Below, one piece after another: positions 1 through 7,053 of a DNA stretch of 28,218 nt (positions within the stretch are counted from its first letter, which is position 1; every line of letters starts with the position of its first letter). Where the stretch lies: contig CAYMPA010000022.1 in assembly GCA_964392105.1 (NCBI GenBank), positions 1 to 28,218 of the forward strand, in the 5' to 3' direction. Under the pieces are notes generated by a model. That model ran no database searches. It was not told the origin of the DNA and worked only from the letters and a program-made list of their open reading frames with translations. Source of the DNA: UBA7359 sp964392105. GTDB lineage: Bacteria > Pseudomonadota > Gammaproteobacteria > Eutrophobiales > Eutrophobiaceae. The translations under genes and the position numbers were made by a program.

Positions 1-271
1 CCTGCCCTCGCGTAATGATAACTTTAATAACACCACGTTCTATAGAATCTATTAAGAGCGAGACCTCGTTTTCTAATTTTTCCTGATCAGATATGGGAAT
101 ATTTAATCGATTACAGCCCTGTTCCAGTCTGGTTATATGATCATCCCAACAAAGCAACTTGTTATCTTGTACTGCGATCGTTTCAAACAAACCATCGCCG
201 TATTGTAGACCGCGATCAAGAAACGAAATTTCTTCCGTCGGTATTCCGTTTATGAGGGTATTGTTTGCCAT
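1..271 (-). CDS. pabC: Aminodeoxychorismate lyase, N-terminal part (cut by window edge)
   Basis: The first 90 codons of a fold-type IV PLP enzyme that converts 4-amino-4-deoxychorismate to p-aminobenzoate and pyruvate for folate synthesis in the cytosol. Seen: the ATG at 271 opens with NTLINGIPTEEISFLDRG, followed by LQYGDGLFETI, the typical N-terminal signature of PabC and branched-chain aminotransferases, and later VIKVIITRGQ. The catalytic lysine region lies beyond the window edge. It follows fabF by 25 bases on the same strand, and fabF-pabC is a standard gammaproteobacterial arrangement. A D-amino-acid or branched-chain aminotransferase is possible from motifs alone; the fab context favours PabC. 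Confidence 0.88.
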   Translation of the reverse strand, partial: MANNTLINGIPTEEISFLDRGLQYGDGLFETIAVQDNKLLCWDDHITRLEQGCNRLNIPISDQEKLENEVSLLIDSIERGVIKVIITRGQ

Positions 272-296
272 TATCTGCGTATGGCCCTGCTGAATA

Positions 297-1538
297 TTAA
301 TTCAGCTTTTTAAAGATTAGTGTGCCATTGGTCCCGCCAAAACCAAATGAATTTGAAAGTGTAGTATCTATTTTCATTTCTCGGGCTGTGTGTGGGACAT
401 AATCCAAATCACATTCAGGGTCGGAATCATCAAGGTTTATCGTTGGTGGTGCGACTTGATCTCGAATAGCCAATACCGAGAATATTGCTTCTACACCACC
501 AGCAGCACCTAATAAATGACCAATCATGGATTTAGTTGAACTCACTGCCAATGATTTTGCATCCTCATTAAAGACACGTTTAACAGCGATTGTTTCTGCT
601 ATATCACCTGTCAGTGTTGAGGTGCCATGGGCATTAATATAGTCAACTTCATTAGTGTTTACACCAGCATTTCTCAATGCATTTGCCATACATAACGCGG
701 CACCTTCACCATTTTCCGAGGGTGCGGTCATATGGAAAGCATCACCACTCATGCCATAACCCACAAGTTCTGCATATATTTTTGCGCCACGCTTTTTGGC
801 ACATTCATATTCTTCCAACACTACAACACCTGCGCCATCACTCAAAACGAATCCATCTCTTCCTTTATCCCAGGGACGACTGGCACGTTCTGGTTCATCA
901 TTTCTGTTAGAAAGTGCGCGAGCTGAAGCAAATCCAGCTAATCCTGTTTCAGAAGTTGCCATTTCCGCACCTCCGGCAATCATGACATCAGCATCACCAT
1001 ATTCAATTAAACGAGCAGCATCACCAATGTTATGTGTTCCTGTACTACAAGCAGTCACAATAGCGAAATTTGGACCCTTTAAACCATACATAATGGACAA
1101 GTGTCCTGATATCATATTTATGATGTTACTAGGCACATAGAATGGTGATATTCTTCTCGGTCCACCCTTTGCGAAAAGATTGGTGCCTTTTTCGATGCCA
1201 GGTAAACCACCAATTCCCGAGCCTATAGCTACACCAATTCGTGCCGCATTTTTTTCAGTTACCTCTAATCCTGAATTCTGGATAGCCTGAATACCTGCGG
1301 TGAGGCCGTAATGCATGAATGAATCCATTTTCTTTTGTTCTTTCCTTGGAATGTAATTATCCAATTCCAGGTTTCGAACAGACCCACCAATGCGGACGCT
1401 AAATTCAGCTGTCTCAAAATGTTCAATCGGTGCAATACCACTTTTACCCGCAAGAATATTATTCCAGGTTTCATCAACACTGTTACCTACAGGAGTTACC
1501 ATACCTAAACCAGTTACAACTACACGACGTTTACTCAC
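297..1538 (-). CDS. fabF: 3-oxoacyl-[ACP] synthase II (KAS II)
   Basis: Elongating condensing enzyme: acyl-enzyme plus malonyl-ACP gives 3-ketoacyl-ACP and CO2 in type II fatty acid synthesis. Seen: VSKRRVVVTGLGMVTPVG at the N-terminus, the nucleophile region VTACSTGTHNIGDA, histidine motifs NAHGTSTLTGD and KSMIGHLLGAAGG, and the Gly-rich end NSFGFGGTNG, giving the Cys-His-His triad of KAS II. The frame stays open to 1613, but a GTG at 1538 aligns with the usual family start (SKRRVVVTG) and gives 413 aa, the E. coli length. An ATG at 1574 would add 12 residues. No strong ribosome-binding site marks any of these. The upstream gap to acpP is full of hairpins and includes a likely terminator. 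Confidence 0.96.
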   Translation of the reverse strand: MSKRRVVVTGLGMVTPVGNSVDETWNNILAGKSGIAPIEHFETAEFSVRIGGSVRNLELDNYIPRKEQKKMDSFMHYGLTAGIQAIQNSGLEVTEKNAARIGVAIGSGIGGLPGIEKGTNLFAKGGPRRISPFYVPSNIINMISGHLSIMYGLKGPNFAIVTACSTGTHNIGDAARLIEYGDADVMIAGGAEMATSETGLAGFASARALSNRNDEPERASRPWDKGRDGFVLSDGAGVVVLEEYECAKKRGAKIYAELVGYGMSGDAFHMTAPSENGEGAALCMANALRNAGVNTNEVDYINAHGTSTLTGDIAETIAVKRVFNEDAKSLAVSSTKSMIGHLLGAAGGVEAIFSVLAIRDQVAPPTINLDDSDPECDLDYVPHTAREMKIDTTLSNSFGFGGTNGTLIFKKLN

Positions 1539-1606
1539 TTTAATATGTACCTGTTTCTTATTGATAGAATACATTTTGACAATTGTGTTCTCTCCGCGAT
1601 ATACGA

Positions 1607-1722
1607 CCGCCATGGATGGCGGAAGTGTCGAAAATACAGGACGTCTACATGGAAGTAGACGGTGGAGAAAGTCTGGAACATTTTCTCGAGCATATTTTCT
1701 GCCAGTACATCCTGTACATAAA
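1607..1722. repeat. Hairpin cluster between fabF and acpP (module f)
   Basis: Several palindromes are packed together: 1607-1622 (arms CCGCCAT/ATGGCGG around GG); 1643-1660 (arms GTCTAC/GTAGAC, loop ATGGAA); 1665-1687 (arms GAGAAA/TTTCTC, loop containing GTCTGGAACA); 1705-1717 (GTAC arms, loop ATCCT). GAAAATA (1630-1636) pairs with TATTTTC (1693-1699), so it encloses two of the others. Read on the minus strand this is TTAT, then a GTAC hairpin with an AGGA-containing loop, then a second hairpin. That is the same order as the double-hairpin modules elsewhere in the window, but with other hairpins nested inside. It has no recognisable coding content. Confidence 0.65.
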
Positions 1723-1756
1723 AAGGCCGCGCCAGAAAGATATCATAACGCGGCCC
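1719..1756 (-). terminator. Probable rho-independent (partial) terminator after acpP
   Basis: On the minus strand GGCCGCG (1755-1749) pairs with CGCGGCC (1731-1725) across a 17-nt loop and is followed at once by TTTTTA. It lies 22 bases past the acpP stop and upstream of fabF. A leaky terminator here would let acpP be transcribed more than fabF, which fits the high demand for acyl carrier protein (inference). Confidence 0.55.
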
Positions 1757-1777
1757 CAGGTGTCCTTTGACTATTAA

Positions 1778-2014
1778 TTATTCAAGATGTGCATTGATAT
1801 AAGTAACTGCCTGATTAACCGTAGTAATATTTTCAGCCTCTTCATCCGGAATTTCAGTCTTGAATTCTTCTTCCAATGCCATGACCAACTCAACGGTGTC
1901 AAGAGAGTCAGCCCCTAAATCATCAACGAAAGATGCTTCAGTTGTGACCTCTTCTTCTTTAACGCCTAGTTGTTCTACAACGATCTTTTTTACGCGTTCT
2001 TCAACACTACTCAT
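1778..2014 (-). CDS. acpP: Acyl carrier protein
   Basis: Carries growing acyl chains on a 4'-phosphopantetheine arm during fatty acid synthesis. Seen: 78 aa, strongly acidic, with the motif DDLGADSLDTVELVMALEEE; Ser37 of DSL is the phosphopantetheine attachment site. Length and sequence are near those of E. coli AcpP (78 aa). The ATG at 2014 is preceded by a very good ribosome-binding site (GGAGGAA, complement of 2024-2030). It lies between fabG and fabF in the usual order. The 150-bp gap upstream can hold its own promoter and the gap downstream a terminator, so separate high-level expression is likely. Confidence 0.98.
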   Translation of the reverse strand: MSSVEERVKKIVVEQLGVKEEEVTTEASFVDDLGADSLDTVELVMALEEEFKTEIPDEEAENITTVNQAVTYINAHLE

Positions 2015-2062
2015 GATTGATAGTTCCTCCCTAGCGGCCCATAGGCCGATTTGCGTGTGCTA

Positions 2063-2090
2063 AGTTTAGTGAAATGAAATCTTCTTGCAA
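2063..2090 (-). promoter_or_regulatory. Possible sigma-70 promoter for acpP
   Basis: On the minus strand TTGCAA (2090-2085) and TAAACT (2068-2063) are separated by 16 bases and lie about 50 bases before the acpP start. Each box matches consensus at only about four of six positions. The AT-rich fabG-acpP gap and the need for abundant ACP support a promoter here, but this is by eye only. Confidence 0.35.
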
Positions 2091-2164
2091 CTTAGATTAA
2101 GTCTTGATTTATAATTATTTACATTACAGTTACTTATAATAAATATTAAAAGTTAATAATAGCT

Positions 2165-2911
2165 TTATCCCATATACATTCCGCCATTTACGCTAATAGT
2201 TTGTCCTGTAATATAGGCCGCTTCATCAGATGCCAGAAAATCAACTACTGTAGCTACTTCTTCTGGTCTGCCCAAACGGCCTAAAGCAATTTGATTTAAC
2301 AATGTATCGCGTACTTCATCACCTAAATCACGGGTCATACCAGTCTCAATAAAGCCAGGCGCAACAGCGTTAACTGTGATACCCCTTGAACCGACCTCTC
2401 TTGCTAATGATCTAGTAAATCCGATCATGCCGGCTTTTGTCGCTGAATAATTTGTTTGTCCGGGATTGCCGGATAAGCCAACAATAGAGGCAATATTTAC
2501 AATACGTCCGTAACGTGCCTTTATCATTGCACGCATACATAATTTTGTTACACGATACATACCAGTCAGATTAGTATTAATCACATCTTCCCATTCATCG
2601 TCTTTCATTCGCATAAGCAGATTGTCACGTGTAATGCCCGCATTATTAACAAGGATATTTGGGGCATTTAATTCCTTGAGTTTATTACCAAATTCTTCAA
2701 CAGAAGATTTGTCGGCGATATTTAACACCAGGCCCGATCCCGAGTATTTACTGACCTCAAGATCTTTTGATATTTGTTCAGCAGAACCTTCTGTTGTAGC
2801 CGTACCTATGACAAAAGCGCCTTGTTCGGCAAAATTAGCCGCGATCGCCTTACCTATGCCACGACTGGCGCCAGTTACTAATACAACCTTATCTTTATAT
2901 TTATCAGCCAT
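2165..2911 (-). CDS. fabG: 3-oxoacyl-[ACP] reductase
   Basis: NADPH-dependent reduction of 3-ketoacyl-ACP to 3-hydroxyacyl-ACP. Seen: a classical short-chain dehydrogenase of 248 aa with the cofactor motif TGASRGIG (13-20), NNAG (89-92), catalytic Asn114, Ser142, Tyr155 and Lys159 (YSATK), and the C-terminal TGQTISVNGGMYMG typical of FabG. The ATG at 2911 follows AAGAG at a suitable distance and lies 17 bases after the fabD stop, so the two are probably co-transcribed. Context and the C-terminal motif separate it from other SDR enzymes. Confidence 0.96.
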   Translation of the reverse strand: MADKYKDKVVLVTGASRGIGKAIAANFAEQGAFVIGTATTEGSAEQISKDLEVSKYSGSGLVLNIADKSSVEEFGNKLKELNAPNILVNNAGITRDNLLMRMKDDEWEDVINTNLTGMYRVTKLCMRAMIKARYGRIVNIASIVGLSGNPGQTNYSATKAGMIGFTRSLAREVGSRGITVNAVAPGFIETGMTRDLGDEVRDTLLNQIALGRLGRPEEVATVVDFLASDEAAYITGQTISVNGGMYMG

Positions 2912-2928
2912 ACAATTTTTCTCTTAAA

Positions 2929-3864
2929 TCATCCTAATGCCTTTTCCAGTGAAGCTTCATCCTGAATGGGAAATATTTCAAATGATCTTTCTATACGTTT
3001 AATCAATCCAGAAAGTACTTTTCCAGGACCACATTCAATTACTTTTGTGATGTTCATATTTTTCATATTGTTAATGCTATCAACCCAACGTACCGGCTTA
3101 TAAAGTTGCTCAAGAAGTGCTGGTCTGATTTCATCAGAGCTTGATTTAGCTTTTGCATCTACATTTTGTAAAACAGGTATTTCAGCATCGTTAAATGTGA
3201 TTTTATTTAATGATTCTGCGAATTCATCAGCTGCCTCACTCATTAACATACAATGAGATGGGACACTGACCGGTAATAATATTGCTCGTTTAGCGCCGGC
3301 ATCCTTGGCTGCATTAATTGCTCTTTCAACAGCAAACTTGTGGCCTGCAATGACAACCTGGCCGGGTGAATTAAAATTTGCTGCAGATACAATTTCATTT
3401 CCAGCAGTTTCGGCACAAACTTGTTTTACTTGTTCATCGTTCAGACCGAGGATTGCAGCCATTGCGCCAACATCTGCTGGGACTGCTTTTTGCATGCACC
3501 GTCCTCTTTCCGCTACCAAACCAACAGCATCCTCAAAAGTTATAACGTCAGCACAAACGAGAGCTGTATATTCGCCCAAACTATGTCCTGCTAAAACAGT
3601 TGGAGTTAAATAAGCTCTTTCTTTCCATAATAACCAGATCGCATAGGCGCTTGTGAGTAATGCCGGTTGTGTGATTTCAGTTGAATTGAGTTTTTCCTCC
3701 GGACCGGAAGTTACTATTTCCAAAAGGTCATAACCTAATATTTCTGATGCGGTATTAAAAATCTCTTTGATATCGGAATGGCATTCAAGCAGGTCATTCA
3801 TCATACCGAGAGATTGAGAGCCCTGCCCGGGAAATACGACTGCAAGCTTGGATTCTGTTGTCAT
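2929..3864 (-). CDS. fabD: Malonyl-CoA:ACP transacylase
   Basis: Transfers malonyl from CoA to ACP, supplying the elongation substrate. Seen: 311 aa; FPGQGSQSLGM near the N-terminus (oxyanion loop), nucleophile Ser95 in GHSLGEYTAL, substrate-carboxylate Arg120 in ERGRCMQ, and catalytic His204 in VPSHCMLM; the C-terminal VIECGPGKVLSGLIKRI is typical. The ATG at 3864 gives the usual family length. A 260-bp palindrome-rich element separates it from fabH upstream; fabG follows after 17 bases. Confidence 0.96.
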   Translation of the reverse strand: MTTESKLAVVFPGQGSQSLGMMNDLLECHSDIKEIFNTASEILGYDLLEIVTSGPEEKLNSTEITQPALLTSAYAIWLLWKERAYLTPTVLAGHSLGEYTALVCADVITFEDAVGLVAERGRCMQKAVPADVGAMAAILGLNDEQVKQVCAETAGNEIVSAANFNSPGQVVIAGHKFAVERAINAAKDAGAKRAILLPVSVPSHCMLMSEAADEFAESLNKITFNDAEIPVLQNVDAKAKSSSDEIRPALLEQLYKPVRWVDSINNMKNMNITKVIECGPGKVLSGLIKRIERSFEIFPIQDEASLEKALG

Positions 3865-3923
3865 TAATAATTCAAACTAAAAATAAATATAGAGGCCTTT
3901 GCACGAATAGAAATTTTGTTCTC

Positions 3924-3973
3924 GCCGATTTTTGCTCCTGCAAAATCGGCATACAGTACGTCCCTGTACATAA
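3924..3973 (-). repeat. Double-hairpin module, copy a
   Basis: Read on the minus strand: TTAT, hairpin 1 with GTAC arms around AGGGAC (3969-3956), TGTATGC (3955-3949), then hairpin 2. The hairpin 2 arms are GCCGATTTTGC (3950-3940) and its complement with one bulged base (3935-3924), around AGGA (3939-3936). The loop and linker equal those of the copy at 24816-24864, while the outer arm bases differ and are compensated on the opposite arm. Confidence 0.75.
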
Positions 3974-4009
3974 GACGAGGCAAGCGCGCACGACTGCATG
4001 GATGCAGGA

Positions 4010-4039
4010 GGTAGAGCGACGCAGGAAGCCAAAGCCGAG
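4010..4039 (+). repeat. 30-bp core repeat, copy 1
   Basis: Starts GGTAGAGCGA and ends AAAGCCGAG. Near-identical copies lie on the minus strand at 21301-21329 (29 bp) and 21896-21925, and the first 10 bases recur before rne (10637-10646). It directly follows a hairpin of the CTGCATGGATGCAG type (3994-4007), as do the copies near 21330 and 21980. Confidence 0.75.
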
Positions 4040-4123
4040 AAGCGGAGTTTATATAACATAAATGAGCATTCGAGCACATTTTTTAACGATGTATTGGACA
4101 AAAGATCATTCGTGCACAGGTCT

Positions 4124-5089
4124 CTAATAGCGTAACAACACCGAGCCCCACGTAAACCCTCCACCAAAGGCCTCCAATAAAAGTGTGTCGTTTTCTTTTA
4201 TTCGACCATCTTTAACAGCAACATCCAACGCTAATGGAACTGACGCACCCGAAGTATTTCCATGTTGATCAACTGTTAAAACAACGCGTTCCATTGGCAT
4301 ATCCAGTTTTTTAGCTGTCGCAGATATAATTCGTGTATTTGCTTGATGCGGTACTAACCAATCTATATCTTCTTTTTGCATCGAATTAGCTCTCAAGGTT
4401 TCATCAACTATTCGTCCCAGTGTGTTAACAGCTACTTTAAAGACTTCGTTGCCTTGCATTTGTATGAATGCTTTATCTGATTTAACCAGATCATAATTCG
4501 ATGAAATACCCGCAGGTACATTCAGTAGATCTTTATATTCACCATCAGCATGAATATGTGTTGACAGAATCCCCGGCTTTTCACTAGCTTCAAGAATTAC
4601 GGCTCCAGCTCCGTCCCCGAACAACACACAAGTACTTCTATCGTTCCAGTCGATTAAACGCGTCATTGTTTCCGACCCAACGATCAAAGCACATTTGGCA
4701 TTACCGTTTCTGATAAATTGATCAGCTACACTGACGGCATAGATAAAACCAGTACAAACAGCCTGTATATCAAATGCCGGACATCCATGAATGTCTAACC
4801 GCTGTTGTAATAAACATGCAGTGCTGGGAAATATGACATCCGGTGTGGTTGTTGCAACTATAATTATGTCAATATCGGTTATTTTTTTACCTGAAGCCTC
4901 AATTGCTGACATGGCTGCTTTTTCAGCGAGATCACAGGTCGTTTCATCATCAGCTGCTACGTGTCGTTTTTCAATTCCTGTACGTGTTCGTATCCATTCA
5001 TCCGTCGTATCAACCATCAATTCAAGATCAGAATTGGTCAAGACACGTTCAGGTAAATATGAACCTGTGCCGGTAATTTTTGAATACAT
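4124..5089 (-). CDS. fabH: 3-oxoacyl-[ACP] synthase III (KAS III)
   Basis: Initiates fatty acid synthesis by condensing acetyl-CoA with malonyl-ACP. Seen: 321 aa from the ATG at 5089, with nucleophile Cys112 (AVCTGFIYA), His248 in VPHQANTRI and Asn278 in HGNTSGAS, the KAS III triad, and the C-terminal GGGFTWGSVLLRY. The ATG shares one base with the plsX TGA (TGATG), a typical translational coupling; a TTG one codon earlier is a less likely start. The stop codon lies inside the terminal inverted repeat of the 3891-4125 element, so insertion may have set the exact C-terminus. Confidence 0.96.
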   Translation of the reverse strand: MYSKITGTGSYLPERVLTNSDLELMVDTTDEWIRTRTGIEKRHVAADDETTCDLAEKAAMSAIEASGKKITDIDIIIVATTTPDVIFPSTACLLQQRLDIHGCPAFDIQAVCTGFIYAVSVADQFIRNGNAKCALIVGSETMTRLIDWNDRSTCVLFGDGAGAVILEASEKPGILSTHIHADGEYKDLLNVPAGISSNYDLVKSDKAFIQMQGNEVFKVAVNTLGRIVDETLRANSMQKEDIDWLVPHQANTRIISATAKKLDMPMERVVLTVDQHGNTSGASVPLALDVAVKDGRIKENDTLLLEAFGGGFTWGSVLLRY

Positions 5090-6111
5090 CAAAGACTTTG
5101 CCTGTCAATTAATAATTGTTCTAGTTTTGTATTGATTCTTTCAGGAACATTTTTTTCTACTTCAATGATGGCTTCTTCAATAGCTGCTGCGAAAGATATC
5201 CTTTCTGCTCCGCCATGACTCTTGATAACAATTCCGCGAAGCCCGAGTAATGATGCACCATTATAATGTCTTGGATCGATTTTACGTTTTAAGGCTTTAA
5301 GTACTGGCATTGCAATCAATGCAGCAAATTTGGAATAAATACTACTTTTAAACTGTTCAGTAGCATGATAACGAAGAAATTCAGCGAGTCCTTCACTGGC
5401 TTTTAATGCGATATTACCCACGAATCCATCACATACAATTACATCTACATCACCTGTATATAAATCGTTACCTTCAACATAACCAACGTAATTCAAATGA
5501 CTTTCTGCCAATAAGGTAGAAGCCTGTTTTACACGGTCATTTCCTTTAATATCTTCTTCACCGACATTCAATAGTGCAATAGTTGGGTTTTCGTTGTTTT
5601 CGACGGCACTGGTTAATTGCGCACCCATTATTGCAAATTGAAACAGTTGTTCGGAACTTGAGTCAACATTAGCGCCTAAATCAAGTACATGTGTATGTCC
5701 ATTCTTACCAGGTAGAGTGGTACAGATAGCGGGGCGGTCCATACCGGGAAGCATTTTCAGAATAAACCGTGCAGTTGCCATTAATGCACCGGTATTACCA
5801 GCACTGACGCAGGCTGCAGCATGACCATCACGAACCTGCTCAATGGCTATACGCATGGATGATTCTTTTTTATTGCGTAATGCCTGGGATGGAGATTCAT
5901 GCATTTCTACTACTTCAGGCGCGTGAATTAATTTAATTCTTTCATGCTGTGATGCATTATGTATTTTTAATTCTTCAAGAACGACATCCTCATTTCCGAC
6001 GAGGATAAGATTGAGATTATTATGTTTTTTAAGTGCGAAAAGTGCAGCAGGCACTATTTCTGATGGGCCAAAATCCCCACCCATTGCGTCAAGTGAGATT
6101 GTTGATTTCAA
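5089..6111 (-). CDS. plsX: Phosphate acyltransferase PlsX
   Basis: Converts acyl-ACP and phosphate to acyl-phosphate, the acyl donor for PlsY in phospholipid synthesis; soluble or peripherally membrane-bound. Seen: 340 aa, N-terminal ISLDAMGGDFGPSEIVPAAL, then CVSAGNTGALMATA, VLDLGANVDSSSEQL, DVIVCDGFVGNIALKASEG and LLGLRGIVIKSHGGAE, all characteristic of PlsX. The start is a TTG at 6111: the frame upstream runs only 8 codons to a stop and contains no ATG or GTG. GGAT about 12 bases upstream is only a weak ribosome-binding site. It lies between rpmF and fabH as in many gammaproteobacteria. Confidence 0.95.
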   Translation of the reverse strand: MKSTISLDAMGGDFGPSEIVPAALFALKKHNNLNLILVGNEDVVLEELKIHNASQHERIKLIHAPEVVEMHESPSQALRNKKESSMRIAIEQVRDGHAAACVSAGNTGALMATARFILKMLPGMDRPAICTTLPGKNGHTHVLDLGANVDSSSEQLFQFAIMGAQLTSAVENNENPTIALLNVGEEDIKGNDRVKQASTLLAESHLNYVGYVEGNDLYTGDVDVIVCDGFVGNIALKASEGLAEFLRYHATEQFKSSIYSKFAALIAMPVLKALKRKIDPRHYNGASLLGLRGIVIKSHGGAERISFAAAIEEAIIEVEKNVPERINTKLEQLLIDRQSL

Positions 6112-6176
6112 TGGCGTATGACTATCCAGAACGAATCATGTCATCTCTGGATAATATTGATATGAAGTTAAGTTAA

Positions 6177-6362
6177 TTATTCCAGATCTTCTTTAACTTC
6201 GACTACTTTTCGACCTCGATAATATCCGTCTGCACTTATGTTATGACGGAGATGAACTTCGCCTGAAGTCGGTTCAATTGATAAGGCAGGCGAAGACAAG
6301 GCATCATGTGAGCGACGCATATCTCGTCTTGAACGTGATTTTTTTGTTTTTTGAACGGCCAT
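6177..6362 (-). CDS. rpmF: 50S ribosomal protein L32
   Basis: Small basic protein of the large ribosomal subunit. Seen: 61 aa starting MAVQKTKKSRSRRDMRRSHD, then the conserved LRHNISADGYYRGRKV, close to E. coli L32 with a short acidic tail (VEVKEDLE). The proteobacterial form lacks the zinc cysteines found in some other L32 proteins. A good ribosome-binding site (AGGAG) precedes the ATG at 6362. It follows yceD by 45 bases and precedes plsX by 65, the standard yceD-rpmF-plsX order. Confidence 0.98.
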   Translation of the reverse strand: MAVQKTKKSRSRRDMRRSHDALSSPALSIEPTSGEVHLRHNISADGYYRGRKVVEVKEDLE

Positions 6363-6407
6363 GAATGCTTGTCTCCTAAGTAAACTATATAACCCAATAT
6401 TTTGAGC

Positions 6408-6917
6408 TTAATCTTTTTTCTTTTTTAACGCCGCTAAAACTGCAAAAGGTTGCGGTTTTGCATCGGCATTAATCCGGTCCAAATCATTTTTTCCTGAACA
6501 ATTATTTTCTGGATGTAGAGGAGATAGCGGGATAGACAACAATAACTCATCCTCAACCAACTCTTCGACAGAAATAATATCCTCATCCAATTGTAACGGT
6601 TCAAAGTCTTTAGCCAATGCCTCAAACTCGTCCTTATTATTAACGATTCCAAGCAGCGAGCTTTTATGAATCTCAATAACAACGGGTTTAAGACATCTCT
6701 GACATTCAAGTATTAGTTGACTCTTAATAACAGACTCAACTATACAGACGCCCGATTCATCAAAATCAAAGGATAAGCTGTATTGCAGCTCACCCGTGTT
6801 CTCCAGCAAAATGCCCTTAAGGCGGGACAGTGAATCAAGTTGCAGACTACCTTCAACCCGTTCTCTGGCTTTAGCTAGACGCAATGGATTAATAGATCGC
6901 GACTGGTCAGATGGCAT
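6408..6917 (-). CDS. yceD: YceD family protein (DUF177)
   Basis: Conserved bacterial protein encoded next to rpmF and implicated in 23S rRNA metabolism or ribosome assembly in other organisms; the biochemical role is not settled. Seen: 169 aa with LECQRCLKPV (Cys72, Cys75), an acidic middle (ISVEELVEDELLLSIPLSPLH) and the conserved end PQPFAVLAALKKKK. The frame is open to a TTG at 6956 (182 aa). The ATG at 6917 was chosen because INPLRLAKARERVEG then aligns at the usual distance from the N-terminus; neither start has a clear ribosome-binding site. It is the first gene of the minus-strand rpmF-fab block. Confidence 0.88.
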   Translation of the reverse strand: MPSDQSRSINPLRLAKARERVEGSLQLDSLSRLKGILLENTGELQYSLSFDFDESGVCIVESVIKSQLILECQRCLKPVVIEIHKSSLLGIVNNKDEFEALAKDFEPLQLDEDIISVEELVEDELLLSIPLSPLHPENNCSGKNDLDRINADAKPQPFAVLAALKKKKD

Positions 6918-6956
6918 CAGGCGGCGAATTTTATCGATAGACCCCGAAACTGTCAA

Positions 6957-7053
6957 AATAATATCAACGATTTATTGTTAAATATCTGACTTATTTGATA
7001 TTTATTTAAATTTGGCCAAAATAAACCGCTAATTTGCCCCTTGGAGACTCAAA
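6957..7053. promoter_or_regulatory. Divergent AT-rich intergenic region between yceD and maf
   Basis: This gap must hold promoters for the minus-strand yceD-fab block and for maf on the plus strand. Plus-strand candidates TTGTTA (6975-6980) and TTGATA (6995-7000) lack convincing partners at 16-18 bp. A GGAG at 7043-7046 is the likely ribosome-binding site of maf. No operator could be identified. Confidence 0.3.

Larger units (their letters stand above)
3891..4125. repeat. TIR-bounded palindromic element between fabH and fabD
   Basis: Ends form an imperfect inverted repeat: AGAGGCCTTTGCACGAAT (3891-3908) against ATTCGTGCACAGGTCTCT (4108-4125), 16 of 18 complementary, with looser similarity further in. 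Inside are a double-hairpin module (3924-3973), a hairpin CTGCATGGATGCAG (3994-4007) and a 30-bp core repeat (4010-4039). The fabH stop codon (4124-4126) lies on the right terminus. Open frames here are palindrome shadows. From memory, ends of the form GAGRCCTTTGCA resemble IS5-type insertion sequences, so a non-autonomous (MITE-like) origin is plausible. No transposase is present. Confidence 0.7.

Noticed and set aside
1539..1613. Longer fabF start at 1613 (438 aa)
   Set aside because: The extra residues do not match FabF and overlap the hairpin at 1607-1622; GTG at 1538 gives the standard 413 aa.
3994..4007. Short palindromes taken together as a possible CRISPR array
   Set aside because: Copies are scattered over 20 kb in both orientations with no regular repeat-spacer pattern and no cas genes.
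3864..4167. Three overlapping small frames in the fabH-fabD gap
   Set aside because: All cover the same palindromic element; none has coding features or a ribosome-binding site.
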